From positions 20,454,809 to 20,518,808 of the forward strand of contig CM046345.1 in the NCBI GenBank assembly GCA_025403435.1: a stretch of 64,000 bases of DNA. Direction: 5' to 3'. Positions 47,119 through 59,100 of this stretch are shown piece by piece. The first letter of the stretch is position 1. Every line of letters starts with the position of its first letter. The DNA comes from Artocarpus heterophyllus (lineage: Eukaryota > Streptophyta > Magnoliopsida > Rosales > Moraceae). The notes under the pieces were generated by a model. That model saw only the letters and a list, made by a program, of their open reading frames with translations, ran no database searches and was not told the origin of the DNA. A program made the translations under genes and the position numbers.

Positions 47119-47760
47119 GAATATAACTAGGGCTATGGCTAGCTTCTCCAATGATGAGTATTTCTCCTCGATGGTTGGGAACTTGATCTTGTCTACCTTA
47201 TACATGGTCAAGACATTAAGGTGCCAAGTAGTGGCATCCTTGACGACCTTCGTGTAACACTCTTGAAACTTGTTCTAGTCAGCCCCTATTACTCCGACCA
47301 TATTTGAAGGTGGAAACTTTATAACTAAGTGGTATGTGGATACCATGCCTTAAGAGCTCTCATTGTGGGTTGTCGGATGTTGATGTTGTGCTGTGAGGGT
47401 TTGTCAACGACCAAGAACTCTACCATGCATTTTACACTCATCAGAGCTTGCCCAAACGTTACAGAAAAGACCATAGAGCCTTCTACTCTAACACGCTCTC
47501 CGATAAACCCATACAAGGGTGTCTGGATGAAGACCGAAACAACTTTGTTCAACTTCAATTGGTCATAAACTAGTTTGAACATCATGCCTACTAAGCTCCC
47601 TCGTTGTTGATGAGGACATAGTAGACTGTATTATTGGAGATCTTGACCTCGTAGACCAAAGCATCATTATGGAGGTCGAGGAGCTTGACATCTTCTTTTT
47701 TCGTGAAGGTGATCGATATATCTTCTCACCTATAAAAATCCTTGAAATACATGTTTTGAA
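47119..47760 (-). pseudogene. Ty3/gypsy (Tat-like) protease fragment
   Basis: Minus-strand reading gives KKEDVKLLDLHNDALVYEVK, then YVLINNEGSLVGMMFKLVYD in place of the family's VDNGSSAD..., and FIQTPLYGFIGERVRVEG, VEFLVVDKPSQHNINIRQPT and LVIKFPPSNMVGVIGAD. This is the conserved protease neighbourhood of Tat/Ogre-type gypsy elements. The active-site Asp is Asn. It is bounded by the copia remnant on one side and an LTR remnant on the other. Confidence 0.7.
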
Positions 47761-47884
47761 ACATCAAAGTTCCAACAAAACTAATTCTAGATAATAGACA
47801 AGAGAATGAGAAACCAACCATCTTTTTTCGAAAGCAAAACAAACACTTTAACAAATTTTTTTTAAAAATTACTAGTTCTTGAAC

Positions 47885-49815
47885 TGTTGAAAAAATACTA
47901 CGCAGCGAAAATTTAAAATTTTTTATATCAGATTATTTTTCAAAACACAAGCTTGACATGCTATATGCATAAATTAACTAGATCTTACTAACCTCATGTG
48001 CCGAAGAGCTCCTGCAATCGATGAACAGAAAAGCATTCCAAAAGAGCTTCAACCAACTGGTCTTCTTTGCTATTCTCTATCCATGATCGGAGTACGTTTG
48101 GGCACACAATGTACAGCTCTTCCCTGATGACTCTTCTTCCAACCAATTGAGAAATACCAAGAACTACTGTTCGCGATTTGTGAACAATAGCTCTTTAGGG
48201 GAGTTTCAGAGACTTAGAGAATAGAATGCTCACTGTTGATCTTTCAACTGATCTAAATAACTTATGAGTCTCACTCCCTATTTGTAGAGGTTAGACATAG
48301 GGGTATAAGGCCTCAAAAATTCAAATTTGGATCAATATCTGATAAAATCGCTTAAAAATGCATGATCAGATTATCATTTTGTCTGCAGGTCGAACTGGCA
48401 GATAGGCTTGCTGAACTTACTCCGTTGGCAGACCGAACCTAAATACTGGCTGCCAAACTTATGATAAATGATCCACACGAATCTTTTATTTTCCACCAAG
48501 GATTCTTTGGATAAAGCCTCAATTTTAATTCAAATAACCCAATAAAGAAGTTATCTGATTAAAATAACAATATCTAGATAATCTTTAGGAAAATAAATAT
48601 TTTTGATAATTCAACAAGTTTATCTTGAATGAATTTATACAAAATTAATTCAACCTATAAACAAACATGAATTATCTTATTCTATCAAATTTCAGTCAAT
48701 CTGATAATTTAACATAAGTCACCAATTTATTAGAAAAGTACGCCTTATTATTGTAGGATTTATTATGAGCTGCCAAAGGGGACCTAATAGACCTATATAA
48801 TTCAAGCTCCTAATAATTATGAAACCCAATATATCCCATATATACCTTTTATAATTATCAACTTTGATGCTACTCCACTAAAAGCTTAGATCTGTACTCT
48901 CGAACTATATAGAATTGCAAAGCTAGAATAGCTAAGTTTCTATGACATATCATAATGTATCGTATCCCTATAGGATATCCGTAATCGGCTTAAGGATAAA
49001 TTCTGTCTTACCTTCTCGATTATTTTTCTCTTATGTTTAATTATCTCACCATAAAAAAACTTACCATCTAAAGATAGTATACTATTCGGTTACACCTATG
49101 TATCCAAATGGTTGAGCACTCTAGTCTTCAAATTATAGGATAACGTATATAAGAGGATATCATCGACTCCTAAAGAAGAGCTATGGATTCCGCATCTATC
49201 AATAACAAGTCTACGCTTTCTAGAGTCATATCTCCAACATACCAATATGCATACCAACATAAATTGTGGATGTCACCTGTTAATACATCAAAAGACATAA
49301 GTCAAGACAATTGGCTCACTATTCATCTTAAGATTAAGATACAACACATTTGATTGTCTAAAGTGAATTGATTTGTAGAGACAGAATTATTAATCCAAAT
49401 CAATTACACTTTATGTCATGATCTAATGCATCGCTACCTATGACAATGCACCAATGTTTCTATTCGCGGAGCCCATCTCCAATGGTCAAGACAAACCATC
49501 TTCCGTTAGGGATATAGACAACATGACAATCTTGGCTTGAATAAAGCGCCTAACTTTATTCTCTCAATTGTAGATCTTGTGATTTAGACTATCAACTTTA
49601 GAATCATGTCTTTTGCATAATTTCTCCATCATATGCCTGATTCTAAAGATTTAGACCGACAGTCTTAGACTTTTGTTTGTTTATCATACATTTAACAAAT
49701 ATAACTTAAAGATGACAACAATTTGGTATATGAATGATAAATGAATTCTTTATTGATAAAAATGTCTCCAAAATCATATTATATTTTTACTCCTTAGGGC
49801 ATATATATCTAACAT
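47885..49815 (-). mobile_element. copia-type LTR remnant (solo)
   Basis: On the minus strand it begins TGTTAGATATATATGCCCTA at 49815, a start typical of plant copia LTRs, and ends near TTTTTTCAACA at 47885. A clear primer site is not visible beyond it. It has no coding frames. A cluster of four TTCGGCAGGCCGAA-like units is at 48383-48458. Boundaries rest on the TG...CA ends only. Confidence 0.5.
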
Positions 49816-50289
49816 AGACGTCTAAAGAGAACACACCAAGGTCCTTTACTCCTCTAAGCCAAGCTATTTACCATTCACCATGGATTACGTTGGGAAGATT
49901 CTTCAAATGATGATGGGTTAGTTTGGGTTGTTCCGTATAAAGAAAATTGAGTGAAGTGTTAGGTGTGGGTTAGAAGTTCAAAAGAGAGAGGATATCCTTT
50001 GGGGGCATTGTTGTCGGCAGGGCCTAAGGTGGTTCTTGGGTTTTTTTTTAAATTATTTTTTTAGATCGAAGAAGAAGGAAAAATAGGGCTCTTGGAGTCT
50101 TTTGAAGCATGGAGGGGGGCTGGTGAATGACAGACAACGTGGGTTTTTTCAACTTTTAATTAATTTAAATTATAATTTATATTAATTAATTTGTTATTAT
50201 TTTTATTCAATAATTATATCATTTAAGAATTACTAAGAAAAAGACATGTCTATGGTGAAGGCCGCAATTTTCCCTCATCAATGAGATTA
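49816..50289. other. Intergenic between LTR remnants
   Basis: About 49820-50100 may be further eroded gypsy sequence on the minus strand. After 50150 it is AT-rich. No gene is seen. Confidence 0.4.
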
Positions 50290-51920
50290 AATTATGAGAT
50301 CTGTTGAATTTTAATCAAATAATTATTAAGTATATAGTTTGATGTAATTTTCTAATCAAATTTTCTATGAATCTTTACTTTATTATTGAGTATTTTGTCT
50401 TATATGTGATTTTGTATTTTATAGGTGTTTTGAGATAATGAGATGAAAAATGGATAGAAAGTAAGGATTTTGGAGTTTGAAAATTGCGTTATTTATTTAT
50501 TTATTTTGGAAGTCAACTGGAGGCCAAAGTTAGATTTTTAGGAGTTTTTAGAATCAAATCAACACACTAGACCAAACTAGGCCATGCCCATGTGCTAAAA
50601 ATCTGTGCAATCACGCCATAGCACAAAAAGCAGGCACGATCACAAGTAGGAAATTGTGTAGCCACAATAGAACCCTACATGTGAGTGGCCGCGAGCAACA
50701 GAGTGCGCCCCCATGCACAAAAATAAAATCCACAGCTTGAAGCTATAATTTACGTGCTTGTGAAGGGATCATCGTGCCCCCATGCATCCCTTCGACTTAA
50801 GCTTCATTTTTTTACCTAATTTTGAGTCTAACTTACCTGTTTTTCATCCCCAAGTGCAAACCTATAAATACCATACCTTAAAACACAAAAATACATCAGT
50901 TTTTTATAAGTTTTTCCTTAGTTTCTAGCTGTCTTTAGAGATGAAAAAAAGAAGAAAAAGAAGAGAATCAAGTAGTGGCTATAAAGAGGATCGTCTATAT
51001 AGATTTTCTTGAAAACCAATCTAGTTCTTTCTTTCTTTCTCTCTTTTCATTAGATTTTATTTTTTTTAGTTATATTAGTTTAGTTTGGTTGAAGAAAATT
51101 TCAAAACCCAAGATAATTATGTAATTGATTTATAGAATTATTTTTCAATTTTTCAATTGAGATCGTTTATATTCTTCCATAATTATTGTTCATTATTATT
51201 TTCTTGTTTCGTTTGGGTGGCCCATCAAATAGGACTTAAAAATATTCTATTGCTAGATTGGAATACTTGATTCATAATTGTCTTGTTATTCTAATCATTA
51301 GTAGCGAATTGTGATTATTAATTGTGGTCAAACCTTCATATGATTGCATGTGTAACATAACTTAGGTTAAATGATCCGAGCTTATATGATTGTTGCCTTG
51401 ATCAAACTATTTGTCATTGTAATGCTTCTGTTAAATCAAATCTATAGAGCTTTAATTTAGTTATTTAATGGAAAAGGATTATGCGAAGAGCTTATTTTGC
51501 TTAATGATATAGTAAGGAAAGACAAGGGTAACAGTACTTGTTGTTATCTACAGTTGATATTTTCAGGAGAAGATTGGAAATAATTTTGTGATTAATTGCA
51601 TAGTTGTTATTTAGTAGTGGCAAATGATCCTTGAATCAGTTTTATTATTATTATTTGCATTTCTTTATTTTCTTATGTTTATTTTAATTCATTAATTTAA
51701 TTAATATTCAAAATCCCCCTTTGTCCCTAAAAAAAGTCCCCTTTTGTATTTATCTTTAATATGTCTTAGATTTTTAGTATCATTAACTAATTAATTAGAA
51801 TGAATGCTTTGCTGGAAAGAGCCTTACTCACCACTACACTCAATAACGGTGATACTTTAAGTAAGGTTTAATTTGGTACTTCCCTTCGAGGCCTACCAAC
51901 AGTCTTAACAAAATAAGCTT
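50290..51920 (+). mobile_element. Possible Athila/Tat-type LTR remnant
   Basis: A TATA box (CCTATAAATA, 50861-50870) follows a stretch rich in CATGC and short GC words. Downstream come a long T-rich leader and a late CAAAATCCCCCTTTGTCCC motif (about 51709-51727). This succession resembles LTRs of Athila/Tat gypsy elements. No PBS, domain or second LTR confirms it, and the ends are approximate. Confidence 0.35.
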
Positions 51921-53376
51921 ACATTTGAAACAATAAGAGAAACAACATCAAAAAGTCCTTTCTCTCTTATCCTATATTAAAAAAAAAAAAAACTCAAGTT
52001 AAATTATGGGTAGTAAATCTTTTACTGCATGTTATGGGTAGAAAATCAGTTCAAATTCCTCAGCCAAATTCTCCTTAAATATATTACTAATGCTTTGTAT
52101 TTTGAACTTTGAGTTTGTATCCTCCATAGCAATTGCAAAGCATCACATAACAACTTTATTTGTTTTTTTCTTTTTTTACAAATCTTTCACATAAAAGCCA
52201 AACCAAAAACAAGAGGATGAATTTGAATCAAAACCACCTACCCAAATAGAACTATGCAGTCTCCTACCTCCTCTCCATCGCCAAATCTCTAGACAACCAC
52301 ACCTTTGCCCATGATGAGGCCTTTCGAAATCTCATGATGAAAAATTCCAGCCCATTCGAACCATCCTTTTTCCTATATCCCCGACGAGAAATTCGACGGC
52401 ATCGATTGCATTACCAAGTTCACAATCCGAGATATCTATCTCCTTTCTCTTTCTCCTCCTTTTTTTTTCCTTTCCATCGATCTAATCCCTTTCGCTCATA
52501 GGGATGAATGCCACCATTCTCCCTCATGAACATTGTCAACAGAGATCGAATCCTTTGCACCTCCCCTGTGGGTAGGAGCCCCTTATTGCACATCCGTCCT
52601 TTTTCTTTAAGTCTATGCTTTTTTCTTGTTCTTCTTTTTAAAGAAAAAAATTAATGAAAATGACACACTTTGAATTATACTCCTCTGCAGCACTTCAAGC
52701 GTTGCACTTCTATCTAAGTGGGACACATTGTAAATCTAACCATTCCCAACCATCCGATTATACATCATTGGTGAGAAAAAAAATTCCCTCACCATAGACC
52801 TGCGCAAAAAACTTTGATCCCTTCAAAAAAAAAAAAGAAAAGAAATTAAACAAGTCATTTACCTCATTTACTATTTGCATTTCAAGATTTTGATAGATTA
52901 TTTCATAAAACGAAGTATAACTTGTCAAAAAGTACGTACTCCACGTATCATATTAAGCATGCTAACAAAAAAAAGAGAGAAAACCTAAAAAGTAGAAAAA
53001 AGTTTAGGACAAGAAAAAGAAAAAAACATTTCGAAAGCCTAAAAGAAAAAAATTTTTTCAAAAAGCCTAAAAAAATGTTTTGCTTGAAAAAGAAAAAAGA
53101 AACATTTTGTAAAAAGAAACGATCTCGTCAAACTCAATTTTTTTATATTTATGTTAAAGATTACTTCATAAAACTATATATAACTAGTCAAAAAGCGCGT
53201 GTTTTATGCATGGTATTAAGCATGTTAACAAAAAATGATGAATTAATAAGTAAAAAGAACATTTCCATGAAAAAAAGGAAAAAAAAAAATTCAATGAGTC
53301 TACAAAAACCATTTCGCTTGAAAAAAAAATTTCACAAAAAAAAAGGATAAATCGTTTCAAATTTGAATACTTTAAG
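51921..53376. other. Intergenic, with a coding-like island at 52245-52442
   Basis: Mostly AT-rich and poly-A-rich. The ORF at 52922-53350 is almost pure Lys/Phe/Ser from A-runs and is not a gene. At 52245-52442 a less biased stretch reads YAVSYLLSIAKSLDNHTFAH and, after one frame shift, DEKFDGIDCITKFTIRDIYL. I do not recognise it; it may be a gene fragment. Confidence 0.45.
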
Positions 53377-53498
53377 GGTCCATTTGTTTCGTGGTTCGAA
53401 TCACGGTTTGAATCATTTTGCTACAGTATTTTCTCTCATAAAAATTTAAATCTTCATTCAAATACTCTATTCAAATACTTGAATCAAACGGGTTCTAA
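53377..53498. mobile_element. MITE-like element, 122 bp
   Basis: The left end GGGTCCATTTGTTTCG and the reverse complement of the right end (GAACCCGTTTGATTCA) form inverted repeats of about 15 bp. Inside are TTTGAATCATTTTGCTACAG and paired AAATACT words. The size and GGG.CC.TTTG ends resemble hAT-type MITEs. The target duplication is unclear. Confidence 0.5.
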
Positions 53499-56196
53499 AA
53501 GCATAGCGTGAAACTCTTTTTTTTTTTTTATGTGAAGTGAAAAATATACAAGATGCCCTGAACCCAGATCTCCTCTGTAATTTCTCTGTCCGACCCTTTG
53601 TCTATCAAGTGAAATCTTGACATGTCAGCCTATCTTCAACACCACTAACAGAGGGCAATAACGACGTTGAAAATCTCACTCTCTCTCTCTATTGGAACCA
53701 TCAACCACTCCCCCTTTGTTGGTAGCCTGTCTCATCTTTTCATCTCTACATATCAAAAACCAAAACGTGATTATCTAGAAGGGAGAAGTTTGTAATAAGG
53801 ATAAAGAAAGAAGACTGAACCCGTTGACAGTCGCTTACGACAATGGCACGCACTAACGTCTCCGGCTCCGGCAACTTTAAGTTTTAAGATTTTAGTCATT
53901 ATTTAGATCTAGATCTCTCTTTCTTATTAATATAAACATGGGATTTTTTTTAGTGATATGAAACAGGTTTAAAATTGAATAAAAATTAGTCAATTATTTC
54001 GTAGACAACCATTATTCTAATTGCTATGGGTGAACGGGTAATTATCATTGTGGAAAAGGACAATAGACACTTCTGGGTTTTAGAGAGAAAATGATAAAGG
54101 AGAGAGAAAGTGGTTTTTTAGAAGAGAGAAGGTTGTTTTGATTGTTTGATTAGTTGGTTGAACTTTGAGAAAAGGAAGAGGACATTTTTACCGAACAGAG
54201 ATAAGAGAAGTAAATGCACGTTATAGCATTCTGTTAGTGGTGTTAAAGCTAGGCTCATGTATCACGATTTTATTTGATGGAGATTTGGATTCAAAGTGCC
54301 TATGAAAAAAACCACTTATTAAACTGTCTTTTTATTTTTACCTTCTTAAAGCTGTTCCTTTTTTATTTTGTTTTAAAATACTAATTATGAATTTATAGTA
54401 TTGCCCATTATTAGTCAACAATCCTAATTCTTTCTATTTGGCTATCTCTTTCCTCTTTCCCTCTTAATTGCCCAAACACTTTCTCTCTTCTCCTCTCAAT
54501 GTGCCTCATCTTTCTCTCTCTCCCCCTAGACTCTTTCTTTTGAGCCTCCCCTGCTCTTTCTCTCCACTCTCTCTCTCCTCCCTCTCTTTCCTTTTTAGCT
54601 CACAAACTGACAACGACTTGTTCGTCTGAGTTCGACAGAGTCAAGATCACGACGAAGCTTAGTCCTTTGTTTTTGTTCAAATCGATGACGAAGTCCGTCC
54701 TCATTACCATCTCTGACAAAGTTTGGCCTCTTTTGGTTTAGATCTGCCCATCTGCGTTGCAATCTCCCACGAAGCTCGGCTTTGTCTTTCTCTATCTTCC
54801 TCTCAATCTCGTTTTGGTTCAGAGCTGCTGAGAAGTCATGATCCAAGGGGATCCGAGAGGCTACGATCAGAGTGTTTGGTTTTTGGTCATTGGCGCTGTG
54901 AATCGCAACGCTCCTTCTCTGGCCGAGGACGACGTCGTCATTTCCATTGCTGCTGTTCTTCCTTATCTCTGATTATTGCCATTGCGATAGATCCGTGACA
55001 AACCAACGACAAATCCAAGCTTATCGGTGTTCACTTTGATCTTCGATCTTCGATCTACGATGGAGGATCTTGCCATCGGTTCTGGTTTTTATTTTTGTTC
55101 TTCTACTTCTTTCCCTTTTGATGCTTGGTTTTTTTTTTTTTTTTTCCTTTCAGGTTTTAGTTTCTTTATTATATCTACAATTATTTAAGGTGTTTTTAGT
55201 ACCCAAAAAAAAAAAATAAATCAAAGCCATTCTGTTTAGATCGTACATGCTGGTTTTGTTTTTGTTGAATCCTTTAACAGTTTTTTTTCAATTTTTTGAT
55301 ACGAAGTTTTCTTTTGGGAATCTGTGCCGTATATTTTTAGTTGTAATCTAGTTGTTGGACATGAATATTTTGAAATTTTAAGATGTCGAAATTTTTAGAA
55401 TGTTTTTTCTTCTTTATCTGCTATAGTGGTTTTTTAAAGAGTTCTTACGAGTTCTAAGACGGAGCCTGGCGGGTTATTGTGAGTTCTAGCGGGTTTCATG
55501 TGAGAACCTGACGGGTTTCAAGACAAAAGTTTTGGCTAGTTCGGGGATGGAACCCAACGGGTTCTAGTGGGTTTTGAGACAAAATTTAGTAGGTTGAAAA
55601 AAAAATATATTAGAATCTAGTAAGTTTTAAGTTGAAAACCTAGCAAGTGACAACCTGGCATCCCGCTTTGGCGATTAAAGGCAGTTGACGCTTTTTTGTT
55701 TAAAAAAACATGTTGGAATATGATTGGTTCTATGTTGGAATTTGACTATTTACAATCTAGAACCCCACGTCGACGATCAGAGGCGGGTTTGACGAGTTCT
55801 ACGATGAAACTTGGTGGGTTTTAAGAAGTGTTTTGGGACAAAACCTGGCAGTAATTTAGATTTTTTAATAAATTTTAATTTTTAATAAAAAATAGTTTTA
55901 ATAAATATTTATTGGAGGTCATTTTAATAAGTTTACATATTCAAAGTCATTGTTATAAGTGGGCAAGATTAAAAAATAAAAAATCGTGTTCCCACTCAAA
56001 AAACAGAGAAATGAACGAAGCACCTGAGAAATCTACAGATGTGGCAACGAAGCGATCTCAAATCAATTCAATTAAGCCATAGAGAGAAGCGCCAGATCTC
56101 TTACGCACTCTCTGAAAATCGTCCAATTCTCTCTCTCTCTCTCTATCTCTTTCTGACGGTGAACGAGAGAGAGGACAAAGTGATCTCCGTTCTTCG
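53499..56196. other. Upstream intergenic of the DENN gene
   Basis: No supported gene. At 54440-54600 it is CT-rich; at 54600-55080 it has a more balanced composition but no domain in any frame. At 55440-55850 there are degenerate repeats of a GGGTTCTAG/AACCTGGCGGGTT theme. At 56125-56146 there is a CT run in the likely 5' UTR of the DENN gene. I cannot place a TATA box with confidence. Confidence 0.5.
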
Positions 56197-59100
56197 ATGG
56201 CTCCGATCTTCGAATACTTCGTTGTCTGCGGGATCGGACCGGAAATTCGAACCCTAGATGGGAACAAGGGCTTCCATGGAACGGGAATCATGTACTTGCC
56301 GTCTCTGCTTGACCAGTACCCTCCTCTTAATCACTCTCTCTATCCTCCGCCGCCTCCTCAGCTTCCCACTGTAAGCTCCAATGTTGAAATTCTCTTTATT
56401 CTTTTTTGTTTTTCTTGCTTCTTGGGCCGAAACTTTTTCGTCTTTATATCGAGTTTTTCGAGCTTACGATATTCGCTAATTGGTCTTTTACGAGTTACCT
56501 TGCCAATGATGTACCAAAAAAAAACGAGATTTTGTTTCTTAATTGCGGCTTGGTTCGATGTCAGTGTGTTTTACCAGCTGGAGTGGAGTTCTATCCGTCA
56601 GGTTTCGATCCGAGTGATGCCTTGACGTTTCCGAGGAGCTACCTGATTGTTTTGACCGGTATGCGCTGAATTCTTGAGCAATTTGTTGATCATTTCCAAT
56701 GATTTAGCAATATTCGAGTGTTAAGAGAATCTACATAAAATTTTTTTTTTCGAGGTTATGAAGCACCATGAGGTGGCAACATTTTTTTTTGAACTTTTTG
56801 ATGCATTCTGGTTGATGAAACTTTCTTGTAATGCGACGGTTTTGCAAATAGATGAAACCTTATACTGGAGATTGTGAAAGATTCTTCAATGTTTTGGTAT
56901 TTTTTTGTCTCTCTTTTAAATCAGTCTGCTTTAAAATGTATGTTCAAAATAGCATGACAATGCGGTTGGTTACCCCAACAATTTTAGGATCGTGTGATTT
57001 AATGGAGTCAATATTGCTTGTTTTTTGGGGAATTTGGTTTGAAAAAAATCATAGGATTTTTGAAGACTCCTTTGAGTATAGTTGTGTTTTATGGGACAAA
57101 ATAAAATATTGGGTTTCTTTGTGGGATAAAGAGTTCAGCAATCTGATATTTTTGGACTTATCCAGGAGTTGGGCTCCTTTTTTATAGCGCTTCTCTGTTT
57201 TCGATTGTTTCTTGAGGAACCGTCTTTCTCTGGTTGTGTAACGTTTTACAATCAATAAAGTCTTTTTTTGTTTCACCAAAAAAAAAAAAATGCTTAGTTT
57301 TTTTTTTCAACAAGAAACGAAATGTATTAATGTTAAGTCTTTACAACTTAACATCTACTGTCAATGTGTTTTGTGTGGCCTCTGGATTAAAGATGAACTT
57401 AGATAAGGATATTATTTTCCGGATTAATGTGGATGAAATACTCTTTCAGAATTGGCAAGAGTGATTGGGTGTTCCACAGGTTCTTGGCTAACTAAATACC
57501 TAGGCTTGCCGCTTGGTGGTGATCCCTTACAGTCAGTTTTTTGGGAGCCGTTTCTTGGTAAGGTTGCAAAAAGATCGGATGGGTGAAAGAAAGCATTTCT
57601 GTCAAAAGGAGGGTGGCTCACTCTAATACAATCTGTATTATAATCATTGCTGGTTTATTATATGTCCATTTTCGGAATTCCAGCAAATGTGGCAAGGGAC
57701 ATTGAAAAGTTTTTTGGGAAAGTTTTTCAGAAGATGGGGTGACTCACCTAGTTGCCTGGGAGCAGATTTGCAAACCCAAGAAGTTGGGGGGGGGGTGTGG
57801 GAGAGGTTAGTTATTGTAAACCCAGGAAAAGGAATGAGGCACTGCTGGCAAAGTGGCTGTGGCAGTTTCCTTGGAAAAGGGGTCATTGTGGTGCAAAGTT
57901 ATCATTGAGAAGTACGGGATGTCAACTAATAAATGGGACTCAAGGCCTGCTTTAAGAGTCATGTGCAGACGTCCAAGAAAAACTATTCAATCTATTGCTG
58001 ATGGGTTTTTCGCCAAGTAAAGTGGAAGGTCGGATCAGGGCAAATCATTAGATTGTGGGAGGATTTTTGGTGTGAGGACATGCCATTAGCTTCAACATTC
58101 CTAGCTTTATTTAGGAAATCAGCTTCTCATGATCAACCAATTACAAAATTTATTACATGAGGTTCCCAAGAAAGCATTGACGTCTAGGCTTGGGACTTTA
58201 GATTTCCAACGAATCTATCTGATAGAGAGGTTGGGAAGGCTTTGGAGTTAGTATCTCTGCTGGAAAGGGTTGTTTTAATTGGTGAAGTGCAGGATAGGAG
58301 GATTTGGTTTCATGATTCAAGCGAAATGTTTTCCGTTAAATCTTATTTTTCTTGTCTTTCATCTAATTTGCCTTCTCCCCAATTCAATTTTAATAGTAGA
58401 ATTTGGAAAACACGCGTCCCTTAAAAAATTCAAGTATTTTGCTGGCTTCTTGTCTTGGATAAGTTGAATACTTACGATTTAATGTAGCTAAGGTGTACTT
58501 TCATCTCATTATCCCCGTGATGGTATATTCTATGCAAAAGGAATGAAGAGTCAGCTAATCACTTGTTTTTACACTGTTCATACTCCCAATCTATATGTAG
58601 CTCATTGTTATTAGCGTTAGGGCTCTCCTAGGCGATGCCTAGAAGTTGCAAGGATTTGCTAGAACTCTCCTTTCAGCTTTAGCCTTAACTATGGAGACAG
58701 AATTTTGTGGAAGGTTGCCTCAATAGCAATTTTTTGGGGAGTTTGGCTAGAAAGAAATCGTAGGATATTCGAAGATACTGAAGCAGATAGTTCAAATTTA
58801 TGGGATAAAATTAAGTTTTGGGTGTCTTTGTGGATTTATAAAGACAAAGAGTTTGGTAGTCTACTCTTGTCAGACTTAGTTAGGGGATGGGCTACTTTTT
58901 AATAATTTTGTGTTGTTACTGAGGAAAAAATTGCTTGTTTTGATCACCTTTTGATGTGTGCTTATGGTTGAATTATGATTTTTATTTTGATCCGGTAGCT
59001 ATGGTTTTTTTTTGTACGTTGTTGACTTGTCATCATTTTTTTACATCATCCTTATGAAGTTACAAGACATGGAAGTAATGTCATTACAAGCAAATAGTTA

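Noticed and set aside
52922..53350. 142-codon Lys/Phe-rich ORF
   Set aside because: Produced by A-rich low-complexity DNA; no domain, no balanced composition.
53390..53406. GGTTCGAATC, resembling a tRNA T-arm
   Set aside because: No tRNA cloverleaf around it; part of a MITE-like inverted repeat.
53843..53887. Short ORF ATGGCACGCACTAACG... of 14 codons
   Set aside because: Too short, no partner exon or domain; could be a chance frame.
54595..54998. ORFs on both strands upstream of the DENN gene
   Set aside because: Arg/Ser-rich overlapping readings with no domain or splice context; no support as a gene.
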